Below are positions 43,404 to 51,986 of a stretch of 64,000 nt of DNA, piece by piece. Position numbers and translations under genes: made by a program. Every line of letters starts with the position of its first letter. Position 1 is the first letter of the stretch. The notes under the pieces are model-generated. The model saw nothing but the letters and a program-made list of their open reading frames with translations, was not told where the DNA came from and did no database searches. Origin of the DNA: CAZNPH01 sp964574985 (lineage in GTDB: Bacteria; Bacteroidota; Bacteroidia; Bacteroidales; SM23-62); the NCBI GenBank assembly GCA_964574985.1, contig CAZNPH010000003.1, positions 62,001-126,000 of the forward strand. The letters run 5' to 3'.

Positions 43404-43994
43404 ATGATTAAAAACGGAACACGAATTTTGCAACGTCCACTCATTTTCCTTCTGCTTTTCCTGCTTTCCGGCTGCAGCTATAACCGGATGGTGGAATATG
43501 ATGAAGCAGTCACTGCCCAGTGGGCGCAGGTGGAAAATGCGTATCAGAGAAGGGCGGACCTGATCCCGAACCTGGTCAACACGGTTAAGGGGTATGCTGA
43601 CTTTGAGCAGGAAACCCTGACACAGGTGATCGAGGCCCGGTCAAAGGCCACCGGGATTACAGTTGATCCGGATGAACTTGATCCGGGCTCCATCGGGAAA
43701 TTTCAGCAGGCACAGGAAGAACTGGGCTCCGCCCTGTCCAGACTGATGGTCGTGGTTGAAAGATATCCGGATCTGAAAGCCAACCAGAACTTCCTGGATC
43801 TGCAGGCCCAGCTGGAGGGAACCGAAAACCGTATCGCTGTCGAACGGAGGAAATTCAACGATGCCACCCGGCAATACAATACTTATATCAGAAGATTTCC
43901 AAAGAACATCGTGGCATCTATTTTCGGATTCGAAAAGAAAGCCTATTTCGAGGCGGAGTCCGGAAGCGAAGAACCTCCGGAAGTTGAATTCTAG
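43404..43994 (+). CDS. lemA: LemA family lipoprotein
   Basis: 196 residues. A lipoprotein signal with lipobox LLSGC (Cys24) replaces the usual LemA membrane anchor. The family block WAQVENAYQRRADLIPNLVN follows at about residues 43-62, then a long helical region and the terminal FNDATRQYNTYIRRFPKNI. LemA proteins form a four-helix bundle and are of unknown function, though often coupled to TPM-domain genes as here. First gene of a four-gene operon; the next gene starts 6 bases after its stop. Confidence 0.93.
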   Translation: MIKNGTRILQRPLIFLLLFLLSGCSYNRMVEYDEAVTAQWAQVENAYQRRADLIPNLVNTVKGYADFEQETLTQVIEARSKATGITVDPDELDPGSIGKFQQAQEELGSALSRLMVVVERYPDLKANQNFLDLQAQLEGTENRIAVERRKFNDATRQYNTYIRRFPKNIVASIFGFEKKAYFEAESGSEEPPEVEF

Positions 43995-44000
43995 GCAACC

Positions 44001-44444
44001 ATGAACATATCTTCATTCCTCAGCGGGGAAAAAAAGAAACGCATTATCCGGGCCATACAGGAAGCGGAAAGAAAAACATCCGGGGAGATCAGGGTACACC
44101 TTGAAAAGAAATGCAAAGGAGATGTGCTCGACCGCACAGCCTATGTTTTCGGAAAACTCGGCATGCATAAAACAAAGCTCAGGAACGGGGTCCTTTTCTA
44201 CCTTGCAGTCAGTGATAAAAAATTTGCCGTTCTCGGGGACGCGGGCATCAACGCGGTCACGCCCGATGATTTTTGGGACCGGATCAAGGACAGAATGCGT
44301 GAACATTTTGCTTCGGGGCGTTTTGCAGAAGGACTGGAAGAGGGTATTCATGAAGCAGGTGAATCACTCCGGGCAAAATTTCCCTGTCAGCAAGACGACA
44401 TCAACGAACTTTCCGATGAAATTTCAACGGCTAAAATCGATTGA
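44001..44444 (+). CDS. TPM domain protein, soluble
   Basis: 147 residues, no signal peptide. It consists of one TPM (DUF477) domain: KKRIIRAIQEAERKTSGEIR, a GVLFYLAVSDKKFAVLGDAG strand pair, and FWDRIKDRMREHFASGRF. TPM proteins in plants act in photosystem II repair; in bacteria they are undefined. It is cytosolic or peripheral, unlike the larger TPM protein encoded next. The two stand one base apart (TGATATG), so translation is likely coupled. Confidence 0.85.
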   Translation: MNISSFLSGEKKKRIIRAIQEAERKTSGEIRVHLEKKCKGDVLDRTAYVFGKLGMHKTKLRNGVLFYLAVSDKKFAVLGDAGINAVTPDDFWDRIKDRMREHFASGRFAEGLEEGIHEAGESLRAKFPCQQDDINELSDEISTAKID

Positions 44445-44445
44445 T

Positions 44446-45249
44446 ATGAAGATCCGCCTTTGTTTATTATGCTTTGTAACATATGGTTTCCTTACGGGAA
44501 GCATGCATGCCCAGGAACTGCCCGATCCCATGGTACCACCCAGACTGGTAAATGATTTCTCAGGATTGCTCAGTCCGCAGGAAGAAAATACCCTTGAACA
44601 AACCCTGAGGGATTTTCATGCACGGACTTCCAACCAGGTTTATGTGGTGACCGTTGAAGACCTGAAAGGATATGATATTTCCGGCTATGCATTCAGACTG
44701 GGTGAACAATGGGGGATCGGTCAAAAGGAAAAAGACAACGGAATACTCATTCTGCTCCGGGTATCCCCTGACCAAAAACATGGAAAGGCATTCATTGCCA
44801 CGGGGTACGGACTCGAAGGGGCGGTTCCCGATGCCATTGCCAACCGGATCGTGGATCATGAAATGATCCCCCGGTTCAAAGAGGGAAAATACCCGGAAGG
44901 ACTCCGGGCGGCCGTAAATACCATCATGTCCCTTGCCGAAGGGGAATATACGGCCGGGGAGTATGTCCGGGCAGTGGAAAAACCCCAGGCCCCGGTTCCC
45001 TTCCTGATCATCCTGTTCATCATCATTGCATTGTCAGTTGCCGGCAAATCCCGCTCTGCCAGGCACCGTTCACCAGGTCACGGCATCCCTTTCTTGCTCG
45101 GACTCACCATGCTCAGTGGAAGCAGGCATCTGCACCACGGGAGCTTTGGTGATTTCAGCTCCGGCAGTGGAAATTTCGGAGGATTCGGAGGATTTTCCGG
45201 CGGAGGCGGAGGCAGTTTCGGGGGAGGAGGCGCCGGAGGAAGCTGGTAA
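44446..45249 (+). CDS. TPM domain protein with Gly-rich tail (YgcG-like)
   Basis: 267 residues from ATG 44446. A signal peptide (ending SMHAQ) is followed by the TPM domain (VNDFSGLLSPQEENTLEQTL, LLRVSPDQKHGKAFIATGYG, EGLRAAVNTI). One membrane helix lies at about 187-203, and the tail is glycine-, serine- and phenylalanine-rich, ending GSFGGGGAGGSW. This is the YgcG/TPM layout, facing the periplasm. A longer frame from 44101 is a shadow of the previous gene. It is part of lemA-TPM-TPM-CapA. Confidence 0.9.
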   Translation: MKIRLCLLCFVTYGFLTGSMHAQELPDPMVPPRLVNDFSGLLSPQEENTLEQTLRDFHARTSNQVYVVTVEDLKGYDISGYAFRLGEQWGIGQKEKDNGILILLRVSPDQKHGKAFIATGYGLEGAVPDAIANRIVDHEMIPRFKEGKYPEGLRAAVNTIMSLAEGEYTAGEYVRAVEKPQAPVPFLIILFIIIALSVAGKSRSARHRSPGHGIPFLLGLTMLSGSRHLHHGSFGDFSSGSGNFGGFGGFSGGGGGSFGGGGAGGSW

Positions 45250-45261
45250 ACATTTGCCTGT

Positions 45262-46380
45262 ATGTGGTATAAGAACATTATCCTGACCCTGTTGATTTTC
45301 CTGCCGGCCGGTACCTGCAGCACGCGGGCTGCCGATCCCGATACCTGCCGCCTGAGCATATTATTCGCGGGAGACATCATGGGTCATGATACCCAGATCA
45401 TTGCGGCCTACAACCAAAACCAGGGTCTCTACGAATATGACTGCTGCTTCCGTCATGTCGCACCCATGGTGAAGAAAGCGGACATTGCCATCGCAAATCT
45501 TGAAGTTACGCTGGCCGGGGCCCCTTACCGGGGATACCCCAGGTTCTCAAGTCCGGATGCCCTGGCCGGTGCATTGAAACGGACAGGATTCGATGTTGTG
45601 CTTACTGCCAACAACCATGCCCTGGACAGGCGCAGTCAAGGTCTGGAAAGAACCCTCCGGATCCTTGATGCCAAAGGAATACTGCATGCCGGGACATACC
45701 GGGATACCCCGGAAAGAATCTCAAAACATCCGTTGATGCTGGAAAAAAACGGGATCCTGGTCGCCTTGCTCAATTATACCTATGGAGTGAATGAACTCAA
45801 AACGGATGGACAAAACATTGTGAACAGGATAGACACCACCCTCATGGCAAGGGATATTTCCAGGGCCAGGTCCGCGGGAGCTGACTTTCTGATTGCGGCA
45901 TTGCACTGGGGAAACGAATACGAAAGACAGCCCAGCCGGTTCCAGAGGTCATTGGCGGTTTTTTTGCTGGACAAAGGGGTGGATGCCATAATCGGATCGC
46001 ACCCGCATGTGGTTCAGCCCATTGAAAAGTATCCCCGAAAGGGATATGATCCGGAAATGTATCAACTGGTGGTTTTTTCCCTGGGAAATTTCATCTCCAA
46101 CCAACGCGAAAGACATACAGACGGTGGGATCATGGTCAGACTGGATCTGGAGAAATCCGGCAACACAAGGATCCGTTCTTTTGGATATACGCCGGTATGG
46201 GTTCACCGGAAAAACAATCCGTCCGGAACAGAATTCACTCTGTTGCCGGCTTTTGCATGTCCGGAAGATCCTGTCCAGGAAAGGTTGAAAACAAACGACC
46301 GCGAAAAGATGAATTTGTTTTACCGGGATGTCAAGGCTCACCTGGAAGGGATTCCTTTACTTCTTTTTCCTTGCCGGTGA
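45262..46380 (+). CDS. CapA family protein (metallophosphatase-like)
   Basis: 372 residues with a signal peptide (about 1-22). It belongs to the CapA/PGA_cap family: FAGDIMGHDTQI near the start, IANLEVTLAG, VLTANNHALDRRSQGLERTL, ALHWGNEYERQPS, IGSHPHVVQPIEKY and VVFSLGNFISNQ. The aspartate, asparagine and histidine metal-binding positions of the calcineurin-like fold are kept. The family name comes from Bacillus poly-gamma-glutamate capsule, but a capsule cluster is absent, so the function is open. Its last 24 bases overlap the convergent zinc-ribbon gene. Confidence 0.9.
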   Translation: MWYKNIILTLLIFLPAGTCSTRAADPDTCRLSILFAGDIMGHDTQIIAAYNQNQGLYEYDCCFRHVAPMVKKADIAIANLEVTLAGAPYRGYPRFSSPDALAGALKRTGFDVVLTANNHALDRRSQGLERTLRILDAKGILHAGTYRDTPERISKHPLMLEKNGILVALLNYTYGVNELKTDGQNIVNRIDTTLMARDISRARSAGADFLIAALHWGNEYERQPSRFQRSLAVFLLDKGVDAIIGSHPHVVQPIEKYPRKGYDPEMYQLVVFSLGNFISNQRERHTDGGIMVRLDLEKSGNTRIRSFGYTPVWVHRKNNPSGTEFTLLPAFACPEDPVQERLKTNDREKMNLFYRDVKAHLEGIPLLLFPCR

Positions 46381-47157
46381 TTTCTTTTCTGATTTTCCCC
46401 GGTCGATATCCGGGTCAACCAATATCCTGCCGCAGTATTCGCAAACGATGATTTTTTTCCTTGAACGGATATCGAGCTGGCGCTGGGGAGGTATTTTATT
46501 GAAACATCCTCCGCAGGCATCCCGTTCCACGGCAACCACGGCCAGTCCATTCCGTGCATTGTTCCTGATCTTGGTATAAGCGCTGAGCAGCCGCGGATCG
46601 ATCCTTTGCCTGATCTTCCCAGATTTTTCAGTAAGCAGTGTTTCTTCCTTCCGGGTATCCTTAACGATGTCGTCCAGCTCCGACTTTTTATCGGAAAGGT
46701 CCTGTTTCCTTTCTTCAAGCACTTTCCTGGAATCATCGATGAGTTTCTGTTTTTCCCCGACCTGAGCTGAAAATTCCTTTTTTCGTTTTTCGCTCAGTTC
46801 AATCTCAAGGTTTTGGTATTCGATCTCCTTGGAAAGTGAATCGAATTCACGGTTGTTGCGAACATTTTTTTGCTGTTCCTCATATTTTTTGATCTGGGCC
46901 TGGGCCTGGGCAATCTCATTGTTTTTAGTAACAATTGAATCTTCAAGTTTTTGCACTTCGTTCTGATGATTGCCGATCCGTGTTTCCAATCCTGCAATCT
47001 CGTCTTCCAGGTCCCGAACTTCCAGGGGAAGTTCCCCCCTCAGGATTTTTATTTTATCGGTCGCGGTGTCCACTTTCTGCATTTCATACAGTGCTTTCAG
47101 CTTATCTTCCACGGACATTTCCGTCGTTTCTGCCGTTTTGGTCTTTTGTTCAGCCAT
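46357..47157 (-). CDS. Coiled-coil zinc-ribbon protein (CT398/CdsZ-like)
   Basis: 266 residues. Residues about 30-180 form one long antiparallel coiled coil, rich in E, K and Q. The C-terminal zinc ribbon has four cysteines: DACGGCFN and ICEYCGRI-type pairs (CGGC and CEYC). The tail is basic (GKSEKKSPARKKK). These proteins resemble the chlamydial CT398/CdsZ and the DUF164 family; the role in Bacteroidota is unknown. It overlaps nif3 by 8 bases and is third in merR-nif3-zinc ribbon. Confidence 0.87.
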   Translation of the reverse strand: MAEQKTKTAETTEMSVEDKLKALYEMQKVDTATDKIKILRGELPLEVRDLEDEIAGLETRIGNHQNEVQKLEDSIVTKNNEIAQAQAQIKKYEEQQKNVRNNREFDSLSKEIEYQNLEIELSEKRKKEFSAQVGEKQKLIDDSRKVLEERKQDLSDKKSELDDIVKDTRKEETLLTEKSGKIRQRIDPRLLSAYTKIRNNARNGLAVVAVERDACGGCFNKIPPQRQLDIRSRKKIIVCEYCGRILVDPDIDRGKSEKKSPARKKK

Positions 47158-48253
47158 GGGTATAATATTTAACTGGATTTGTATTTACTTCCGATAAACG
47201 GACTGCAAATTTAGGGAATTTTTTCCGAATAAGTTCATGAAATATCTCCACCGTATATTGTTCACTCTCATAATGCCCGATATCCGCGATCAGTGTTTTC
47301 CCATCGGCATCAAAGAACTGGTGATATTTAAAATCAGCGGTAACAAATGCATCTGCACCCTGCCTGATGGCCTGATGAAGCAAAGAACTGCCACTGCCGC
47401 CACAGAGTGCCACCTTTTTAATGCTGCACCCTGACAAATCCGTATGCCTGATCACCTCAGCCTTGAATGTTCTGCCCAGCAGGGAGAGAAAATCCTTTTC
47501 GTCAAGAGAATCCTGAAATTCACCGGAAATCCCCATTCCCCTCTTTTCATCAACATTATCAAGTGAATAGATGTCATAGGCAACTTCCTCATAAGGGTGA
47601 CTTGCAAGCAATGCTTTAAGAATATCCTGTTTTTTGAAAGCAGGAAAAACCGTCTCCACCCGCAGTTCCTTCTCCGAATGCAGTTTTCCTTTCCTCCCCC
47701 TGAAGGGATCCGATGCCGGGGAACCTCTGAATGTGCCGGTTCCTTCCACGCTGAAACTGCATTGATCATATTCGCCGATCTTCCCGGCACCTGCAGAAAA
47801 AATTTGTTCCCGTACTTCCCCGGCATTTCTCACCGGGACAAAGAAAACCAGCTTTTTCAGTTCATCACGGTAGGGCACAAGGACCCTCTGTTTAATCAGA
47901 CCCAGCTTACGGGCCATTCTGGAACTGACTCCTCCTTCAGCCCGGTCGGCATTGGTATGCACTGCATAAATGACCAGGTCATGCCTGATGGCTTCCATTA
48001 CGAGGCGCTCCGTGGCGTTCTCACCGGAGATCCGCTTCAGTCCGTTAAAGATCAAAGGATGATGCGAAACTATCATATCCAACCCCCTGCGGAATGCTTC
48101 CTGAAGCACATCCCGGGTAACATCCGTAGAAACCAGCACACCTTTGACCATCTGGTCTTTTCGACCGACAATCAAACCTGAATTGTCCCATGATTCCTGA
48201 TGGGACAAGGGAGCAAATGATTCCAGAAGCTGAATGATATCAGAAGCTTTCAT
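47150..48253 (-). CDS. Nif3-like dinuclear metal centre protein
   Basis: 367 residues, with the NIF3 fold split by an inserted PII-like domain (about 130-230), giving the YqfO type. The metal ligands are seen in VSHHPLIFNGLKRI and VTADFKYHQFFD/LIADIGHYESE; DNSGLIVG near residue 23 is a family landmark. Many Nif3-like proteins are annotated as GTP cyclohydrolase I type 2 homologues, but activity is uncertain. It lies between a MerR regulator and the zinc-ribbon gene, the common Bacteroidota order. Confidence 0.92.
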   Translation of the reverse strand: MKASDIIQLLESFAPLSHQESWDNSGLIVGRKDQMVKGVLVSTDVTRDVLQEAFRRGLDMIVSHHPLIFNGLKRISGENATERLVMEAIRHDLVIYAVHTNADRAEGGVSSRMARKLGLIKQRVLVPYRDELKKLVFFVPVRNAGEVREQIFSAGAGKIGEYDQCSFSVEGTGTFRGSPASDPFRGRKGKLHSEKELRVETVFPAFKKQDILKALLASHPYEEVAYDIYSLDNVDEKRGMGISGEFQDSLDEKDFLSLLGRTFKAEVIRHTDLSGCSIKKVALCGGSGSSLLHQAIRQGADAFVTADFKYHQFFDADGKTLIADIGHYESEQYTVEIFHELIRKKFPKFAVRLSEVNTNPVKYYTHG

Positions 48254-48279
48254 ATGCCGGAATTACCAAAGGCACCGTT

Positions 48280-48618
48280 TCAATCCATACAGGATTTGAT
48301 CTCGAGAAGCATTTTCTTGATTTCGTTCAGGGACTTGATCACTTCAAAGTCATGTACCGCATTGTCCCTGTTCTCCCTCATTTTCTTCTTTGCCCCTTTC
48401 AGGGTCATCCCCTTTTCCTTGACCAGGTGAAAAATGATGTGTAAATTCTCTATGTCCTGCTTGGTGAACATCCGGTTGCCCTTCTTGTTCTTCCTGGGCC
48501 TGATCACATCAAACTCTTTTTCCCAGAAACGGATCAGTGAAGTATTTACTTTAAACATCTCCGCCACTTCTCCAATGGAATAAAACAGTTTTTCAACCCT
48601 GGCTTCTTTGTAAGGCAT
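48280..48618 (-). CDS. MerR family transcriptional regulator
   Basis: 112 residues. The winged helix-turn-helix is visible at the N-terminus: YSIGEVAEMFKVNTSLIRFW followed by EKEFDVIRPRKNKKGNRMFT and QDIENLHIIFHLV. The C-terminus is a short coiled coil with no cysteine set for metal binding, apart from one near the end (KSCMD). Small MerR proteins of this kind are widespread in Bacteroidota; the regulated genes may be the operon it heads (nif3, zinc ribbon). Confidence 0.9.
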   Translation of the reverse strand: MPYKEARVEKLFYSIGEVAEMFKVNTSLIRFWEKEFDVIRPRKNKKGNRMFTKQDIENLHIIFHLVKEKGMTLKGAKKKMRENRDNAVHDFEVIKSLNEIKKMLLEIKSCMD

Positions 48619-48703
48619 ATAAAGGATTCAAGCGTTTATTGAAGTTTATTTGGAGAATCAATGATCTAAAATAAAAAAAAATCGACAAACATGGTCAATA
48701 TTA

Positions 48704-49786
48704 TCACTTTTCATATCCGGGAATTATCAATCCTTCTTCTGTGAACCTTGCCTTCATTTCCGGGAAATCCTCCCGGGTCAGTTCGATCATCCTGTGATAA
48801 GCAGCGTTCTGCCCATCAATTACGGTAGCGCCCCGGCTGTTTTGTTTTACCGAATATACCCTTACCCGGTACACCTGACCCTGCCTGTCGGTAAAAACCT
48901 TCACCACGGGAGCTATTCCGTTCGGGCCCCGGAGATTGAAACGCGCATAGGTGGAAAAATTGCCCAGACTATAGGCAATGAACCGCTTGCGGTATATTTC
49001 CACCGCACGGGTCACATGAGGCCCATGCCCGAATACCACATCCGCACCTGCATCAATGACCCGGTGCGCAAATTCATAAACGTTTCCACGTTCCACACCC
49101 AGGTATTCTTCCATTTTCCGGGGAACATGCTGATGTTCCCTGCCCTCTCCGCCCCCGTGAAAAGATACCAGTAGAATATCACAACGGCCTGCGAGTGCGG
49201 CAACCAAATGTTCAGCCCTTTCCAGGTCCAGTAAACTGCATGTCCCTTTGTTGGGAGCAAAAGCACAGAAACCGATGATGACGGAATCATGTGCCCAAAT
49301 GCTCCATGGTTTTTCAATCAGACCGGCACTGTGTATCCCAAGGCTATCCAGAACCCGCGTTGTTTCCAGACGCCCTTCGGGGCCGAAATCCCCGCTGTGG
49401 TTGTTGGCCAGACTCACTGCATCGAACCCTGCATTTTTCAGGCAACCGGCAAAATCCCGGGGCATCCTGAAAACATAACATTGTGTGGTATCCTTGCATT
49501 TTTTCGGTGTGCCTTTGTTTCCTGCAAAACTTCCTTCGAGGTTTCCGAAGGTAACGTCGGCATGGACAAGTATGTGCTTTACGTCAGCAAGCAGGAAAGA
49601 ACAATCGGAACCGGGTGGCAGGTACCGGGATGAAGGGTAATCGGTTCCCAGCATGATATCCCCGACACCGATCAGGGTAACTGTATCTCCCGGCAAGGAA
49701 GCAGCAGCCCGGCATGAAATAAAAATACCCGTCATGAAACATATGAGCATGAATGCCCTGTGCCTCAGAAAATGCCCGGGAAACAT
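48704..49786 (-). CDS. CapA family protein (second copy)
   Basis: 360 residues from ATG 49786. A hydrophobic leader (LICFMTGIFISC, possible lipobox) precedes the CapA metallophosphatase-like domain: LIGVGDIMLGTDYPSSRYL, FGNLEGSFAGNKG, VSLANNHSGDFGPEGRLETT, VSFHGGGEGREHQHV, VFGHGPHVTRAVEIY and IAYSLGNFSTY. It is clearly diverged from the CapA gene at 45262. The frame opens at ATG 49831 inside the M23 gene; which start is used is not certain. It follows two M23 peptidase genes in one operon, so it may act on envelope polymers. Confidence 0.88.
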   Translation of the reverse strand: MFPGHFLRHRAFMLICFMTGIFISCRAAASLPGDTVTLIGVGDIMLGTDYPSSRYLPPGSDCSFLLADVKHILVHADVTFGNLEGSFAGNKGTPKKCKDTTQCYVFRMPRDFAGCLKNAGFDAVSLANNHSGDFGPEGRLETTRVLDSLGIHSAGLIEKPWSIWAHDSVIIGFCAFAPNKGTCSLLDLERAEHLVAALAGRCDILLVSFHGGGEGREHQHVPRKMEEYLGVERGNVYEFAHRVIDAGADVVFGHGPHVTRAVEIYRKRFIAYSLGNFSTYARFNLRGPNGIAPVVKVFTDRQGQVYRVRVYSVKQNSRGATVIDGQNAAYHRMIELTREDFPEMKARFTEEGLIIPGYEK

Positions 49787-49808
49787 GCCGGATCCGTAAA
49801 CCGGATAG

Positions 49809-50780
49809 CTAATCAAATGATTGTCCTGCATTCATTGATAATTCGATCATCCGGTCATATTCCCCGGGGGACAGATCATTGAAATAATAATTGACCGGAT
49901 TGACCTTCTTTCCATTCAGATGAACTTCATAATGGAGATGAGGTGCAGTGGAAAGACCGGTACTGCCTACGGTGCCGATTACATCCCCCCGTTTGACCTT
50001 CTGGCCTTCACGCACATTGACCCCATGAAGATGGGCATATAAGGTCTTGTAACCAAAACCATGATCAATAACGATCCTGTTCCCGTATCCTCTTCTTGAA
50101 GTACGCACCAATTCCACCACCCCGTTGGCTGTGGCATAAATGTCCGTGCCGGTGGGTGCGGTAAAATCCATTCCGTAATGAAACTTCCGGATCTTGTATA
50201 TTGGATGGATCCGGTAACCCCATCCGGAAGCCGTCCGGGTCAGGTCTTTGTTTGCTATGGGCTGTATGGCCGGTAACCTGACCAACTGCTCTTCCTTGTT
50301 GAGTGCCAGTTTAATGATCTCGTCGTAGCTTTTGCTCTGCACATACACTTTTTTGGTCAATTTGTCCAGGCGCCTTGCGGTTTCAATGACTATACCGGCA
50401 TTGTTATATCCTGCCAGGGATTCATAACGGTTTACACCTCCGAAACCCGCATCACGAACTGACTGGGGTATGGGTTCAGCATTGAATATGGTCCGGTAAA
50501 TATTGTCATCCCGGTCTTGTATATCGGTAAGTACCTTTTCCACCCTGTCAAACCGTTTGTTCAATATCTCATATTGCAGCAAAAGCTGCCGGTTCTCCCG
50601 TTTCATCCTTTTTTCCTTCGGGGTGTCAAAAACGCTGGAATAGGCAATATTGAGCAGTACCGCACAAAAAAGGACCACCGAAACATAGGACAGTGTAATC
50701 AGGAGTTTGGTGGTAAAACTGGTGGACACCTTGTCGTAACTCAGTGAATCCGGATTATATCTGTACTTTATCTGTGCCAT
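49809..50780 (-). CDS. M23 family metallopeptidase (LytM type), distal copy
   Basis: 323 residues from ATG 50780. Inner-membrane segment at about 27-47, a coiled coil (about 58-100), then the LytM domain: HYGMDFTAPTGTDIYATANG with zinc ligands His/Asp, and HLHYEVHLNGKKVNPVNYY with the catalytic HxH. These zinc peptidases cut peptidoglycan cross-bridges or, when inactive, activate amidases; here all ligands are present. It is paralogous to the gene just upstream, 13 bases away, with the same architecture. The longer frame to 50891 is within that paralogue and is rejected. Confidence 0.92.
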   Translation of the reverse strand: MAQIKYRYNPDSLSYDKVSTSFTTKLLITLSYVSVVLFCAVLLNIAYSSVFDTPKEKRMKRENRQLLLQYEILNKRFDRVEKVLTDIQDRDDNIYRTIFNAEPIPQSVRDAGFGGVNRYESLAGYNNAGIVIETARRLDKLTKKVYVQSKSYDEIIKLALNKEEQLVRLPAIQPIANKDLTRTASGWGYRIHPIYKIRKFHYGMDFTAPTGTDIYATANGVVELVRTSRRGYGNRIVIDHGFGYKTLYAHLHGVNVREGQKVKRGDVIGTVGSTGLSTAPHLHYEVHLNGKKVNPVNYYFNDLSPGEYDRMIELSMNAGQSFD

Positions 50781-50793
50781 GGATATTATTTTG

Positions 50794-51753
50794 TCATTGA
50801 GCGATCTTCGCAAGGTTAACAACGCGATCATACTCTTGCGCACTGAGGTCATCGTTGAAATAATAATAGGGATTGACCGCTCTCCGGCCATGCTGGATTT
50901 CGTAATGAAGATGAGGTCCCGATGATCTGCCCGTATTGCCGACCAGTCCGATCAACTGGCCACGGGCAACCTTATCTCCGGATGAAACCAGGATCTTCTG
51001 AAGATGTCCGTATACGCTCCTGTATCCGAACCCATGATCAATCATGATGTGCCTGCCGTATCCGTACCTGGAATTCCTGGTGTATTTTACCGTTCCCGCT
51101 CCGGTGGCATACACCCTGGTTCCCGGGCGGGTGGCAAAATCCATTCCCCAGTGCCACATCCTTTTTCCCGAGAAAGGATCTCTCCTCAATCCGAATGCCG
51201 AACTGATCCAGTAAAAATTCCTGGGAGACAGTGGTCTGATGCCGGGTTTGCATTTCAGAAACCGTTCATGCCTTGCCGCGGTATGATATACATCCCCGTA
51301 TGAATTGCTCTGGATGCTGATTTTGTCCTCGATCCGGGATAACCTGGAAAAACTGCGGACCAGGATCCCGGAATGATCGTAATTCTCAAAAGAGCGGAAC
51401 TTCTGCGAACCGCCCGTCCCTGCATTTCTTACTGATACGGGAAGCGGTTTGAGTCCGAGAATGCTCCTGTACACATGGTCATCCCTGTGTTTAATTTGCC
51501 GGATGGTTTTTTCGACTCCTTCCATCCGGCGGTCCATCTGCCTGTAACGCGAGAGCAGTTCATCGTTCTGTCTCTCCAGCAATTTCAACTTGGGGGACAG
51601 CTTCCGGTCATTGATAAACCCATAAATGATAACCGCCAGGAAGCATGTGGTAATTACAAAAACAGAAATCCTGAATAGTTTCTTTTTCTGGGACAATGAT
51701 GGTTTCCGAAACACCAATTTGTCCCTGTCAAAAACCAGTTTTTTCCTGCCCAT
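50794..51753 (-). CDS. M23 family metallopeptidase (LytM type), proximal copy
   Basis: 319 residues. Membrane helix at about 28-48, coiled coil (about 55-90), then the LytM domain with HWGMDFATRPGTRVYATGAG and GPHLHYEIQHGRRAVNPYYY. All four zinc-site residues are kept. Both M23 proteins share a DDHVYRSILGLKPLPVSVR-type block after the coiled coil, so they come from a tandem duplication. The neighbour of alaS, divergent, an arrangement common in Bacteroidota. Function in cell-wall remodelling is inferred from the domain. Confidence 0.92.
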   Translation of the reverse strand: MGRKKLVFDRDKLVFRKPSLSQKKKLFRISVFVITTCFLAVIIYGFINDRKLSPKLKLLERQNDELLSRYRQMDRRMEGVEKTIRQIKHRDDHVYRSILGLKPLPVSVRNAGTGGSQKFRSFENYDHSGILVRSFSRLSRIEDKISIQSNSYGDVYHTAARHERFLKCKPGIRPLSPRNFYWISSAFGLRRDPFSGKRMWHWGMDFATRPGTRVYATGAGTVKYTRNSRYGYGRHIMIDHGFGYRSVYGHLQKILVSSGDKVARGQLIGLVGNTGRSSGPHLHYEIQHGRRAVNPYYYFNDDLSAQEYDRVVNLAKIAQ

Positions 51754-51820
51754 ATTGATCGCGATGAAAAAATAAAAGTAAAAATAAGTCTGTAAAGGAA
51801 CAAACCAATTTAAAAAAAAC

Positions 51821-51828
51821 TAACTTTG
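51821..51828 (+). promoter_or_regulatory. Predicted -7 box of alaS
   Basis: TAACTTTG, an exact consensus match. It would give an alaS leader of about 150 bases, containing three hairpins. Confidence 0.5.
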
Positions 51829-51894
51829 GTGTCTGGTATAAACCCCTTATTTTATTCACATTATAACGACAATTTGAATAAATGGTATTAAACC

Positions 51895-51963
51895 CCAGGG
51901 TAGAACCCTGGACCCGAGTTTCCGATGCAGAGCATCGGGGAATTTAACCATCAAATGATTAAA
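51895..51963. repeat. Three consecutive hairpins in the alaS leader
   Basis: CCAGGGT-AGA-ACCCTGG (51895-51911) and CCGATGC-AGA-GCATCGG (51922-51938) are perfect 7-bp stems with the same AGA loop. TTTAACCAT-CAA-ATGATTAAA (51943-51963) is a 9-bp stem with one mismatch. The layout resembles REP/RAYT-type palindromic elements of Bacteroidota; an RNA regulatory leader is the alternative. No second copy is seen in this window. Confidence 0.75.
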
Positions 51964-51986
51964 AGGTTACACCTGGCATATCCTCA

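Noticed and set aside
51829..51986. T-box riboswitch in the alaS leader
   Set aside because: No T-box consensus or terminator/antiterminator pair is seen; the hairpins are short stems with three-base loops.
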